Positions 44,667 through 52,441 of a DNA stretch of 64,000 nt are shown in pieces. Origin of the DNA: DASUPK01 sp963744105 (GTDB taxonomy: Bacteria; Actinomycetota; Thermoleophilia; Solirubrobacterales; 70-9); contig CAVUSJ010000001.1 of NCBI GenBank assembly GCA_963744105.1, positions 1-64,000 of the forward strand. Direction: 5' to 3'. The notes below the pieces were generated by a model. The model made no database searches. It was not told the DNA's origin and saw only the letters and a list, made by a program, of their open reading frames with translations. Numbering within the stretch: position 1 is the first letter of the stretch; every line of letters starts with the position of its first letter. The translations under genes and the position numbers were made by a program.

Positions 44667-46427
44667 ATGGGATTTCTGACGCCGTCACCGCCCCCGTTCG
44701 AGCTGGAGGAATGGAAGGCCAAGCCGCACCTGACGCGGCTCAAGCCGCTCGTGCAGGACTGGGGCTTGAACGGCTTCGGCTCGCCGACCTTCGTCTACTT
44801 CATCTACGTCGTCAAGCTGATCCTCTTCAGTGCCGGCGCGCTGTTCGTGATCTCGCTGACGCCGGGCCTCGGGACGCTCGGGAACCTCTCGGACTGGTGG
44901 ACGCAGCCGATCGTCTTCCAGAAGCTCGCGGTCTGGCTGTTGCTCTGGGAGATCCTCGGGCTGGGCGCCGGCTCGATGCCGCTGAGCTTCCGCTTCGTGC
45001 CGCCGATCGGCGGCGTCCTCTACTGGCTTCGCCCCGGCACGGTCCGGCTGCCTCCATGGCCGGACAGGGTCCCGTTCACGAGAGGCTCGACGCGGACGAT
45101 CCTCGACGTCGGCCTGTACGCCGGCGTGCTCGCCTCCTGCGTGTTCCTGCTGGCCGCGACCGGAGTCGACTCAGTCGCGGGCTCGGCGGGGAAGCTGCCG
45201 CCGGCGGGCCTCGCCGTGCTGTTCGCGTTCCTCGGGCTCCTCGGGCTGCGCGACAAGGTCTCCTTCCTCGGCGCACGGCCCGAGATCTACGTCACGATCC
45301 TGGCCGTCGGGCTCTTCCCGGTCGACCAATGGATCGTCGCCTGGCAGTTCGTGTTCCTCTTCATCTGGTGGGGGGCCGCCTCCTCGAAGCTCAACCACCA
45401 CTTCCCGTTCGTCGTCTCGACGATGATGAGCAACGCGCCGCTGGTCAGCTTGAAGGCGCTGAAGCGCCGGCTCTGGCGCGACTACCCGGAGGACATGCGG
45501 CCGTCGAGGCTCGCCGCCGCGATCGCGCACTTCGGCACCGTCCAGGAGTTCGGCTGGCCGCTGCTCCTGATCACCGTGGACAACAACACGATCAGGACCA
45601 TCGCGATCGTCGGGATGATCCTCTTCCACCTGAACATCACCTCGATGTTCCCGCTCGCCGTCCCGCTCGAATGGAACCTGTTCATGATCTTCGGCCTGCT
45701 CCTCCTCTTCGGGCATAACGGCGACGTGCCGCTCTCGACGCTCGATGACCCGTTGTTGATCGCCTTCCTCGCGATCCCCTGTCTGGCCCTGCCGATCCTC
45801 GGCGGCCTCTTCCCCGAGAAGATCTCGTTCCTGCCGTCGATGCGCTACTACGCCGGCAACTGGGCGACCACCCAGTGGCTCTTCCGCAAGGGAAGCGGTG
45901 CGGAGGAGAAGCTCGACACGCAGATGAAGAAGCCGGCCCGGATCATCGTCAAGCAGGTCGGCGACATCTACGACCCGGAGACGGCGGAGTTCCTGCTGAA
46001 CAAGGGACTCTCCTTCCGGGCGATGCATTCCCACGGCAGGGCGCTCAACGGCCTGCTGCCCCACGCCGTCGATGACGTCGAGGACTACGACGTCCGGGAG
46101 GGCGAGCTGATCTCGAACATCGTCAACGGCTGGAACTTCGGCGACGCGCACTTCCACGGGCGCCAGCTCCTCGAGGCCGTCCACGAGCGCTGCGGCTTCG
46201 AGGCAGGTGACGTCCGGGTGCTGGCCCTGGAGTCCGAGCCCACCGGATGGGGCCGTGGCCGCCAGCGCTTCCAGGTCTGGGATCCGGTGGACGGGCTCGT
46301 TGCAGAGGGCTCGGTCGCGGTCAAGGACATGGTCACGCGCCAGCCCTGGCTCGACGAGCGCTACGACGTGCCCGTCGAGGTCGATCGGCCCGCCGTCGCC
46401 GACGAAGATCCGGTACCGGTCGCTTGA
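44667..46427 (+). CDS. DUF3556 multi-pass membrane protein
   Basis: A 586-aa protein from the ATG at 44667. The frame upstream of it overlaps the carboxylase. The N-terminal MGFLTPSPPPFELEEWKAKPHLTRLKPL and LYWLRPGTVRLPPWPDRVPFTRG are characteristic of the mycobacterial DUF3556 family. About ten hydrophobic segments fill residues 40-400, and a soluble C-terminal part of about 180 aa follows. The gene lies 17 bp after the carboxylase and overlaps the next gene by 4 bp, so it belongs to the same operon. Its role in ketone use is unknown. Confidence 0.88.
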   Translation: MGFLTPSPPPFELEEWKAKPHLTRLKPLVQDWGLNGFGSPTFVYFIYVVKLILFSAGALFVISLTPGLGTLGNLSDWWTQPIVFQKLAVWLLLWEILGLGAGSMPLSFRFVPPIGGVLYWLRPGTVRLPPWPDRVPFTRGSTRTILDVGLYAGVLASCVFLLAATGVDSVAGSAGKLPPAGLAVLFAFLGLLGLRDKVSFLGARPEIYVTILAVGLFPVDQWIVAWQFVFLFIWWGAASSKLNHHFPFVVSTMMSNAPLVSLKALKRRLWRDYPEDMRPSRLAAAIAHFGTVQEFGWPLLLITVDNNTIRTIAIVGMILFHLNITSMFPLAVPLEWNLFMIFGLLLLFGHNGDVPLSTLDDPLLIAFLAIPCLALPILGGLFPEKISFLPSMRYYAGNWATTQWLFRKGSGAEEKLDTQMKKPARIIVKQVGDIYDPETAEFLLNKGLSFRAMHSHGRALNGLLPHAVDDVEDYDVREGELISNIVNGWNFGDAHFHGRQLLEAVHERCGFEAGDVRVLALESEPTGWGRGRQRFQVWDPVDGLVAEGSVAVKDMVTRQPWLDERYDVPVEVDRPAVADEDPVPVA

Positions 46428-47836
46428 GCGACGCGATCGTCGTCGGCTCCGGACCGAATGGGCTCGCGTGCGCCGTCGAATTGGCGCGCAACGGGGTGGG
46501 GGTGACGGTGCTCGAGGCCGAGGACCGAATCGGCGGCGGCATCAAGACGAGCGAGCTCACGATTCCGGGCCTCCTCCATGACGACTGCTCGGCGACCCAT
46601 CCGATGGCGGCGGCCTCACCGTTCCTCAACTCCCTGGACCTGGCGAACCACGGCCTCGAGTGGCTCTTCCCGGAGATCGACCTCGCTCACCCGCTGGACG
46701 ACGGCAGCGCCGGGGTGATGGTCCGCTCAGTCGAGGAGACGGCGCGCGGGCTCGGCGAGGATGGGCACGCCTGGCGGCGGATCTTCGGCTCCTCGTCCGC
46801 CCACTTCGAGGACCTGCTCGAGGACATGTTCGCCCCGATCATCCATGTGCCGAGGCACCCGGTGCGGCTCGTCCGCTTCGGCATCCCCGCGGCGGCGCCG
46901 GCCAGCGTCCTGGCTCGCTCGTGGAGCACGCCACGGGCCCGGGCCCTGTTCGGCGGAGTGGTGGCCCATGCCTTCGCTCCACTGACCCGGCCGATGAGCT
47001 CGTCGGTGGGCTGCGCGCTGATCGACGCTTGCCACGCCTTCGGATGGCCGGTCGCCAAGGGCGGCTCCCAGGCGATCGCCCACGCGCTCGCCTCGATCCT
47101 CCAGGGGCATGGAGGCCGGATCGAGACCGGCCGCCGGGTGCGCTCCTATGACGAGGTCGTCGGCGCCGACGTGGTGGTCTTCGATCTCGCTCCATCCGCG
47201 GTGGCGGAGATCGCCGGCGACCGGCTCCCGGCGCGGGTCGCCCGCTCCTATCGCCGCTTCCGGCACGGCCCGGGGTCGTTCAAGCTGGACCTGGCGATCG
47301 AGGGCGGTGTCCCATGGGCCAACGAGTCGTGCCGGCGGGCGGGGACGGTGCACGTGGCCGGCACGTTCGAGGAGATCGTGCTGGCCGAGCGGGCCATCAA
47401 CCGAGGTGAGATGCCCGAGCGTCCCTTCATCCTGGTGGGCCAGCAGTACCTCGCCGATCCGAGCCGCTCGAAGGGGGACCTCCACCCGCTGTACCTCTAC
47501 GCGCACGTCCCCAGCGGCTATACGGGCGACGCGACCGAGTCCATGCTCCGGCAGATGGAGCGGTTCGCACCGGGGTTTCGAGAGCGGATCATCGAGACCG
47601 TCGTTCGGAGCCCGGCGGACCTGGAGGCGTACAACGCGAACTACCTCGGCGGCGACATCATCACCGGCGCGAACTCGCCGGTCCAGGTCCTCTTCCGGCC
47701 GCGGCTCGCCCTCGATCCGTACAGCACCGGGATGGAGGGCGTCTACATCTGCTCGGCCGCGACGCCGCCCGGGGCGGGCGCCCATGGGATGAACGGTTAC
47801 AACGCGGCTCGGTCCGCGCTGCGGCACCTCGGCTGA
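46424..47836 (+). CDS. FAD-dependent oxidoreductase (phytoene desaturase-like)
   Basis: A 470-aa flavoprotein with a TTG start overlapping the previous stop (TTGA). The dinucleotide-binding motif AIVVGSGPNGLACAVELARNGVGVTVLEAEDRIGGG opens the chain. The C-terminal GVYICSAATPPGAGAHGMNGYNAARSAL closes the FAD site, as in CrtI/NAD(P)-like amine oxidases. The substrate is unknown. The 4-bp overlap places it in the acetone carboxylase operon. Confidence 0.88.
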   Translation: MSDAIVVGSGPNGLACAVELARNGVGVTVLEAEDRIGGGIKTSELTIPGLLHDDCSATHPMAAASPFLNSLDLANHGLEWLFPEIDLAHPLDDGSAGVMVRSVEETARGLGEDGHAWRRIFGSSSAHFEDLLEDMFAPIIHVPRHPVRLVRFGIPAAAPASVLARSWSTPRARALFGGVVAHAFAPLTRPMSSSVGCALIDACHAFGWPVAKGGSQAIAHALASILQGHGGRIETGRRVRSYDEVVGADVVVFDLAPSAVAEIAGDRLPARVARSYRRFRHGPGSFKLDLAIEGGVPWANESCRRAGTVHVAGTFEEIVLAERAINRGEMPERPFILVGQQYLADPSRSKGDLHPLYLYAHVPSGYTGDATESMLRQMERFAPGFRERIIETVVRSPADLEAYNANYLGGDIITGANSPVQVLFRPRLALDPYSTGMEGVYICSAATPPGAGAHGMNGYNAARSALRHLG

Positions 47837-47921
47837 CTCCCCGGGCCTCCGTAGTTTTCCCGCTGGTCGCCCAGTACTTCGTCACGTTGCGAATTGGATT
47901 CGCCTGCGGTGATCATTGGCA

Positions 47922-48696
47922 ATGGCCTCTGGAGAGGAATCCGGACCAGAGGGGTTGCTGCGCCCGCTGGATTGGTCGCGCAGGATCGAGGAGGCCTTGG
48001 AGAGGGACCTCTTCGTCCTGCACGGCCAGCGCATCGTCGACGTCGCCAATGGCGAGACGATGCGTCATGAGCTCTTCCTGCGGATGGTGGACCGCCGGCG
48101 GCTGATCCCCGCCGGCGAGTTCGTAATGGCTGCGGAGGAGTTCGGTTCGATCCGGGAGATCGATCGCTGGGTCGTCACCCGGGCCATCGAGGTGGCGGCG
48201 ACGGGACGGCCGGTGGACCTCAACCTCAGCGTGAGGTCTACGGATGAGGCGATGATCGCCCTGATCCGCGAGCGCCTCGAGGAGACCGGGGCCGATCCCG
48301 CCGACATCGTGTTCGAGCTCAGCGAGAGGCAGATGACGGACGGGCTCGACGCCGCCGGCGCGTTCGTCACCGCCGCCGCGGAGCTCGGCTGCCAGATCGC
48401 CCTCGACGGGTTCGTGGAGGGCGGACCCGACTCGTTCCTGCTCCGCCGGCTGCCGATCGGCTACGTGAAGCTCGGCTCGCCGTTCATCGATGGCCTGGCC
48501 GGCGACCGGGGCAAGCGCCGCGAGGTGAGCAGCGCGGTGCTCAAGGCCCATCGCGCCGGCCAAGCGGGTGATCGCCCAGGGGGTCGAGACCCTCACCACC
48601 CTCGAGCAGCTCGAGGACCTCGGCATCGACGAGGCCCAGGGGTACACGCTCGGGCCGCCCGAGTCGATCGAAGCGCTGATCGGGGCCAGCGCCTAG
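47922..48696 (+). pseudogene. Degenerate EAL-domain protein with frameshift
   Basis: The frame from ATG 47922 reads as a c-di-GMP phosphodiesterase-like EAL domain to about codon 208 and then shifts. An extra C within 48547-48549 breaks it, and removing one base restores the expected end (AKRVIAQGVETLTTLEQLEDLGIDEAQGYTLGPP) to a TAG at 48694-48696. Catalytic motifs are also eroded: the EAL signature reads HELFLRM and the DDFG metal site reads DGFV. Even without the frameshift it would be inactive as an enzyme, perhaps a c-di-GMP-binding or regulatory domain. A sequencing error is an alternative for the indel. Confidence 0.65.
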
Positions 48697-48781
48697 GCCT
48701 CAATCCGGCGAGTGCGCGTCGCCGTCTCCGCTCCGACACCACCAACAGTCGACTTCCGAAAGGGGGCGGGATGCGAAGCAT

Positions 48782-49035
48782 GAGGACGCCATCAAGGAGG
48801 AAGGGCGCGGCCTGCTGGAGCAGGGGGAGCTCGACCTGGCCATCTCGATGATGGGCGGGATCAAGGAGGTGAGGGAGATCCTCAGCGAGGTGCGATCGAC
48901 CGGGTCGACGCGATGCGGAGCAAGTGGAACGTGCTCACGGTCAGCGCAGGCGGAAGCGATTTCAAGCTCGAGTGCAAGCCGCCGGCGGCGAAGGTGATGG
49001 TCAGGGCCTTCGAGGCGTCGAAGACCACCGCCTGA
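48782..49035 (+). pseudogene. Remnant of a small helical protein
   Basis: A coherent helical peptide (EDAIKEEGRGLLEQGELDLAI then GGIKEVREILSEV) runs in one frame to about 48894 and continues in another (IDRVDAMRSKWNVLTVSAGGSDFKL to FEASKTTA, TGA at 49033-49035) if one missing base is supplied. No start codon is in frame with the first part. The piece from ATG 48913 could be translated as 40 aa. No family recognised. Confidence 0.4.
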
Positions 49036-49048
49036 GCGCAGCAGTCGA

Positions 49049-49132
49049 TGCGGCTGAGAGGAGTCGAACCTCCACGTCCCGAAGGACACAGGCACCTGAA
49101 GCCTGCGCGTCTACCAGTTCCGCCACAGCCGC
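49049..49132 (-). tRNA. tRNA-Leu(CAG)
   Basis: Reverse-strand cloverleaf with acceptor GCGGCTG (49126-49132) pairing with 49050-49056. The anticodon stem CAGGC/GCCTG encloses TTCAGGT, giving anticodon CAG, and a long variable arm is present. Confidence 0.97.
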
Positions 49133-49213
49133 GGGCTCGCGAAGCTTAGCCTGAGCCTGGCTACACTCACCGGCACATTCGGCGGCCACAAACACCGCCG
49201 CCGCATCGAACAC

Positions 49214-49286
49214 GCCGCTATCGTCTAGGGGACTAGGACGCCGGATTCTCAGTCCGGAAACCCGGGTTCGAATCCCGGTAGCGGTG
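49214..49286 (+). tRNA. tRNA-Glu(CTC), integration target
   Basis: Acceptor GCCGCTA (49214-49220) pairs with TAGCGGT (49279-49285, one G-U). The anticodon stem CCGGA/TCCGG encloses TTCTCAG, giving anticodon CTC. The T-arm is CCGGGTTCGAATCCCGG. Its 3' end is repeated at 55719-55744. Confidence 0.97.
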
Positions 49287-49289
49287 CCT
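49264..49289 (+). repeat. attL of the tRNA-Glu element
   Basis: 26 bp from the T-arm to 3 bases past the tRNA-Glu end, repeated exactly at 55719-55744 in the same orientation and adjoining an integrase gene there. Confidence 0.92.
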
Positions 49290-49293
49290 AGAG

Positions 49294-49319
49294 AAAGCCC
49301 CGTAAATACGGGGTTTTTT
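49294..49319 (+). terminator. Rho-independent terminator after tRNA-Glu
   Basis: Stem CCCCGT/ACGGGG with loop AAAT and a T6 run (49314-49319). It lies within the element, just after attL, and so replaces the native terminator of tRNA-Glu, which now sits beyond attR. Confidence 0.8.
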
Positions 49320-49377
49320 CGTGTCTCGACGCGGCCGGGTCAACGCCCAGGTCAACAGCTTGCGAGGACCAGGCGCG

Positions 49378-50010
49378 TTACTCGATGCCGAGCGCGTCGC
49401 CGACCGCATTAAGAAGGTTGGTGATCGCTTCGCGGTCGTAGCGTTCATTCTTCTCGGCGTACGGTCCACGGGGCTCGTGAGGGCCGCAGTAGCGACGCGG
49501 CCGGCCGTCGCTCGCGAGCCGCGCGCCACACTCGATGCAACCTCCCGACCCCAACCGCGCGAGCATGCGCGCTGCTTCGACACGCCGTTTCGCGTGGGGC
49601 CAATCGGCCGGGTCGTCGGGAGTGAGTGGTGCGTCGACCACGACGCTCACGACGCCAAGCTCGAGGACGGGCTGAGCCGGGAACGCCGAGCGGCTCGCGG
49701 CTGAGTGCGCCAGGACGTGGAGCATGACGCGGAGGGTCCGACCTTCGCGCCGCACATAGCGCCGTGCGATTGCGTCGAGGTCCGCACCCTCCCGCACTTG
49801 ATCGACCGCGGCGACGAAGCCGTCGTCGTAGGCCAGGACGGACACGAGTTCGTAGACGGGTGCCATGCGCGCTAGCGCCGCGAGCTCTTTCGGCAACAAG
49901 TCGAACGCCGGCCAGGGGTTCACCCGAGGGTGCTTGCGGCGGAAAACTTCTCCGTCAAAACGCGGCGTGCTGACGCGGACACTTGGCGAAATGAAATCCG
50001 CGTTTGACAC
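49378..50010 (-). CDS. Unknown protein with C-terminal Cys/His cluster
   Basis: A 210-aa protein from a GTG at 50010. A downstream in-frame GTG may be the true start, because the first 20 bp overlap the divergent XRE gene. I recognise no family. The C-terminal part has CIECGARLASDGRPRRYCGPHEP, a zinc-knuckle-like cluster. The rest is helical and rich in Ala, Val and Arg. It lies at the left end of the element, reading toward attL. Codon use is less GC-biased than in neighbouring chromosomal genes. Confidence 0.55.
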   Translation of the reverse strand: MSNADFISPSVRVSTPRFDGEVFRRKHPRVNPWPAFDLLPKELAALARMAPVYELVSVLAYDDGFVAAVDQVREGADLDAIARRYVRREGRTLRVMLHVLAHSAASRSAFPAQPVLELGVVSVVVDAPLTPDDPADWPHAKRRVEAARMLARLGSGGCIECGARLASDGRPRRYCGPHEPRGPYAEKNERYDREAITNLLNAVGDALGIE

Positions 50011-50263
50011 GCAGACAAGTTACGAACCGTTGAGGACGTTTCCCAGTCCGTTGCGCGTCTATCGGGTCGCGCGCAATTTCACCCAATCTGAGCTTGCCGA
50101 GCGGGCCGGCATCACGCGCGTCACGGTCGGCGCGCTCGAGCGCGGGGAGCACGTGCCGCAGCTCGCCACCGCTCGCGCGCTGGCGACCGCTCTCGATTGC
50201 GACCCGGACAAGCTTTTCCCGCCTAGTGACGGCCACCGGGAGGCCGACGAGTCCCGGACATAA
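49991..50263 (+). CDS. XRE-family HTH regulator
   Basis: 90 aa. A helix-turn-helix of the phage-repressor type is clear (RNFTQSELAERAGITRVTVGALERGEHVPQLATARALATAL, residues about 28-68), followed by DCDPDKLF, as in Cro/C1-type regulators. The ATG at 49991 overlaps the start of the divergent gene. A TTG near 50050 directly before the HTH is an alternative. It is the likely repressor or switch of the element. Confidence 0.82.
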   Translation: MKSAFDTQTSYEPLRTFPSPLRVYRVARNFTQSELAERAGITRVTVGALERGEHVPQLATARALATALDCDPDKLFPPSDGHREADESRT

Positions 50264-50319
50264 GACGGGGCCGGCGCAGTCATCCAAAACGACGCCGACC
50301 CCGAGAAAAAGGAGCAACG

Positions 50320-50820
50320 ATGGAGACGATAGAGCAGCGCCATGATGACGTCGACCCGCTCGACCGTGAGTGGGCGCCGGGTTGGGCGCCGGAAGCCGGC
50401 GACAAGATCCGCGGCGGATTCGTCGCCGGCCCGAGTTGGCGCAAGACCAAGTTCGGCGGATATCCGGTTTACACGCTCGAACTCTGCGACGGCTACGAGG
50501 CGCGGACTAAGGACGGAACGCTCGTCACCGGCGAGGTCGCCGTCCACGCGAGTCGCGGTGTTCTCGAACGCAAACTCGAGAACGCGGAGCTCACATTCGG
50601 CGACGAAGTAGGGATCAAGTACCAGGGGCCGCCGCGCGGCACGGCGCGCAGCCACCGCTACCGCGTCGTGAAGTACCTGCCGGACGGCGGCTTTGTCGAG
50701 GTCTCGTATGACCCTGACGACGAGCTGGACGCGTCGGACGAGGACCAGGCCGCAACCGCGGCGGCTCTCGAGTCCGAGCGCGACGAGCGCGACGCGCAGG
50801 CGAGCGAGGCGGCGTCGTGA
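50320..50820 (+). CDS. Unknown element protein (166 aa)
   Basis: ATG preceded by a strong AAGGAG ribosome site. The core (GGFVAGPSWRKTKFGGYPVYTLELCDGYEARTKDG, HASRGVLERKLENAELTFGDEVGIKYQGPPRG) has the alternating beta pattern of an OB-like or single-strand-binding fold, and the C-terminus is a strongly acidic tail, as in SSB-type proteins. That analogy is suggestive only. Coupled (GTGA overlap) to the next gene. Confidence 0.6.
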   Translation: METIEQRHDDVDPLDREWAPGWAPEAGDKIRGGFVAGPSWRKTKFGGYPVYTLELCDGYEARTKDGTLVTGEVAVHASRGVLERKLENAELTFGDEVGIKYQGPPRGTARSHRYRVVKYLPDGGFVEVSYDPDDELDASDEDQAATAAALESERDERDAQASEAAS

Positions 50821-51029
50821 AGTGCGATTGGTGCGAGCGACCCGCGTCGGACTTCTACGCGATTCGCGGGTACGCATTCTCGGACGGTTGTTTTGTCCGA
50901 GCGTGCCGCGTTCATGCCGAGGTCGCGAAGGCGGCGTCGTCCAACACGGACCGACCGCCGGAGCCGAGTCCGGCGCCGGCTGAGCAGCGCGCGTTATTCG
51001 CCGAGGCGCAGAGGATTGCGAGCCGCTAA
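50817..51029 (+). CDS. Small zinc-finger-like protein (70 aa)
   Basis: GTG start overlapping the previous stop. The N-terminus has CDWCERPA, then a Cys and a His (ACRVHAE) about 20 residues later, which fits a C2-CH zinc site. The C-terminus is Pro/Ala-rich. Typical of small phage-encoded proteins. No specific function. Confidence 0.6.
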   Translation: MKCDWCERPASDFYAIRGYAFSDGCFVRACRVHAEVAKAASSNTDRPPEPSPAPAEQRALFAEAQRIASR

Positions 51030-51089
51030 ACGCCGCATCCGGACCTAGGGGAGGGGCCCAGCGGCATGAGCCTCGCTCCCAGCAACCGC

Positions 51090-51491
51090 CTACTCCGACA
51101 GCCCGGCGGCTTCGAGGGCATCCTGTTTCGTTTGGTAGAGGGTGAGCGAGGTCTGCGCGCCGTCCTGAAACGTGATCAGCCACGCGCTTCGAGCCTCTAC
51201 CTCTATGCCGTCCCGACCCCGCGAGTACGCGACGTTCTCCACGATCACCCGGTCGTCATCGACCTCCAAAAGGTCAACGATCTCAAGCCGATTCTCCTCC
51301 CAGGCCGCGGTGCGCTGTTGCCAGAACGCCCGGATTTCGTCGCGTCCTCGATAGACGCTCGCATCGAATCCGTGGCCGTTGGACCAGTCCCAAACGGCGT
51401 CGGGTGCCCACTCCTCCAAGGCCTCCTCGATGTCACCTCGGTTGTACTCGGCGAAACCGCGTCGCACCTTCTCAACATTCTCCTCCGACAT
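51090..51491 (-). CDS. SnoaL-like protein 2
   Basis: A 133-aa NTF2-fold protein: EENVEKVRRGFAEYNRGDIEEALEEWAPDAVWD, YRGRDEIRAFWQQRTAAWEE and a C-terminal strand pair. Its closing KQDALEAAGLSE resembles that of the island I protein at 12.0-12.4 kb. It is an ordinary chromosomal-type gene inside the element, so probably cargo or an acquired moron. The ligand is unknown. Confidence 0.8.
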   Translation of the reverse strand: MSEENVEKVRRGFAEYNRGDIEEALEEWAPDAVWDWSNGHGFDASVYRGRDEIRAFWQQRTAAWEENRLEIVDLLEVDDDRVIVENVAYSRGRDGIEVEARSAWLITFQDGAQTSLTLYQTKQDALEAAGLSE

Positions 51492-51710
51492 CGCCCACGC
51501 AGTATCCCCCGGCGTAGGGGAGGGTGTGAGCCGAGAACTGCCCGCTCAGAACACCGCCGGGTGAGCGCCTGCGCGCGCCCGGAAAACACTCGAAGTGACC
51601 ACAACCCCCGACGAGGCCTTGGCATTACGGTGCCCCGACCCCGCCGGGAGTGCCAGAACCGTCGGCCAGAAGTCTTGATCGCAGTAAGAGCCGACAGGTG
51701 AGTTGGACAG

Positions 51711-51998
51711 ATGAGTGAGACGGAGAGCATCTCGATCCGGATGAGTGCCGAGGAGGTCGCCAAGGTCGATGAGATCCGCGGCGATGGCGTCAGCCGCTCG
51801 GCCTTCGTCCGGGAGCTGCTGCGGCGCGCCGCGCCGCTCGATCAGGAGCCGAACTACCCCGAGGCGCTCATCCTCTTGGCGAAGTCGGCCCGGGCGGGCA
51901 AGGTGCAGGCCCAGGTCGCCCTCGAGCGCGCCCTCCGCGATGGTCGCGACGGCTCAGAGCCCGAGGGCGAGCTGGCGAGGTTGCTCCGCGATGGGTGA
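51711..51998 (+). CDS. Ribbon-helix-helix protein
   Basis: 95 aa. The N-terminal SISIRMSAEEVAKVDEIRGDGVSRSAFVRELLRRA is a classic CopG/MetJ-type ribbon-helix-helix. The remaining half is helical, with Sel1-like ALILLAKSARAGKVQAQVALERALRDG. It may be an autoregulated DNA-binding protein of the element. No toxin partner is seen beside it. Confidence 0.75.
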   Translation: MSETESISIRMSAEEVAKVDEIRGDGVSRSAFVRELLRRAAPLDQEPNYPEALILLAKSARAGKVQAQVALERALRDGRDGSEPEGELARLLRDG

Positions 51999-52012
51999 AG
52001 TCCCCGCTCTGA

Positions 52013-52192
52013 CTACATCTGGCTCCGGGCGCGGCGGGATAGCCAGTACTGGAACGCGACCAGCGCAAGGACGACCCCGAAGAGCAGATAGCTACCTCCG
52101 ATGACGAACTGGAGGATTATCAGCGCGAAGATCAGCGCGGACAGGGCCAGTAGCCAGCCTCGCCACGGCTGCGGAAACCCCTTGAAGAGCAC
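52013..52192 (-). CDS. Small two-TM membrane protein (59 aa)
   Basis: A GTG at 52192 opens a 59-codon frame to TAG at 52013-52015. The product has a short basic amphipathic start (LFKGFPQPWRGW), two hydrophobic helices (about 13-31 and 33-50) and a basic end (LSRRARSQM). The spacing between RHH and zinc-finger genes is exactly filled by it. It might be a small phage-type membrane protein, but there is no lysis cassette beside it. Confidence 0.55.
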   Translation of the reverse strand: MLFKGFPQPWRGWLLALSALIFALIILQFVIGGSYLLFGVVLALVAFQYWLSRRARSQM

Positions 52193-52222
52193 GGGCCAAG
52201 ACTATCCGGCACCGAGACGGCG

Positions 52223-52441
52223 ATGACTGACTACTGCGAGCACGGCCACCGGAAGGGCAAGCGCTGCCCGGTCTGCGGCGAACGGAACAAGGGCGGCGGC
52301 AAGCAGGCGCAGCGCCGATCCGTCTACGAGGACCGCGATCTCGACGGTGCCGGAGTGGGCCAGACCGATGAATGGCGGCGCTGGCAATACGGCTCGATCG
52401 GCATCCGATACACGGCGGGATGGCGACGATGGCCCCGGTGA
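52223..52441 (+). CDS. Small zinc-ribbon protein (72 aa)
   Basis: The N-terminal CEHGHRKGKRCPVCGE carries a Cys/His knuckle. The middle QRRSVYEDRDLD resembles the end of the terminase and the start of the 91-aa protein downstream. It overlaps the terminase start by 22 bp. It could be a small terminase-associated or DNA-binding protein. The role of the terminase small subunit is not demonstrable. Confidence 0.6.
   Translation: MTDYCEHGHRKGKRCPVCGERNKGGGKQAQRRSVYEDRDLDGAGVGQTDEWRRWQYGSIGIRYTAGWRRWPR

Noticed and set aside
51492..51998. Toxin-antitoxin module around the ribbon-helix-helix protein
   Set aside because: No toxin-like gene overlaps or adjoins the RHH gene in the same direction.
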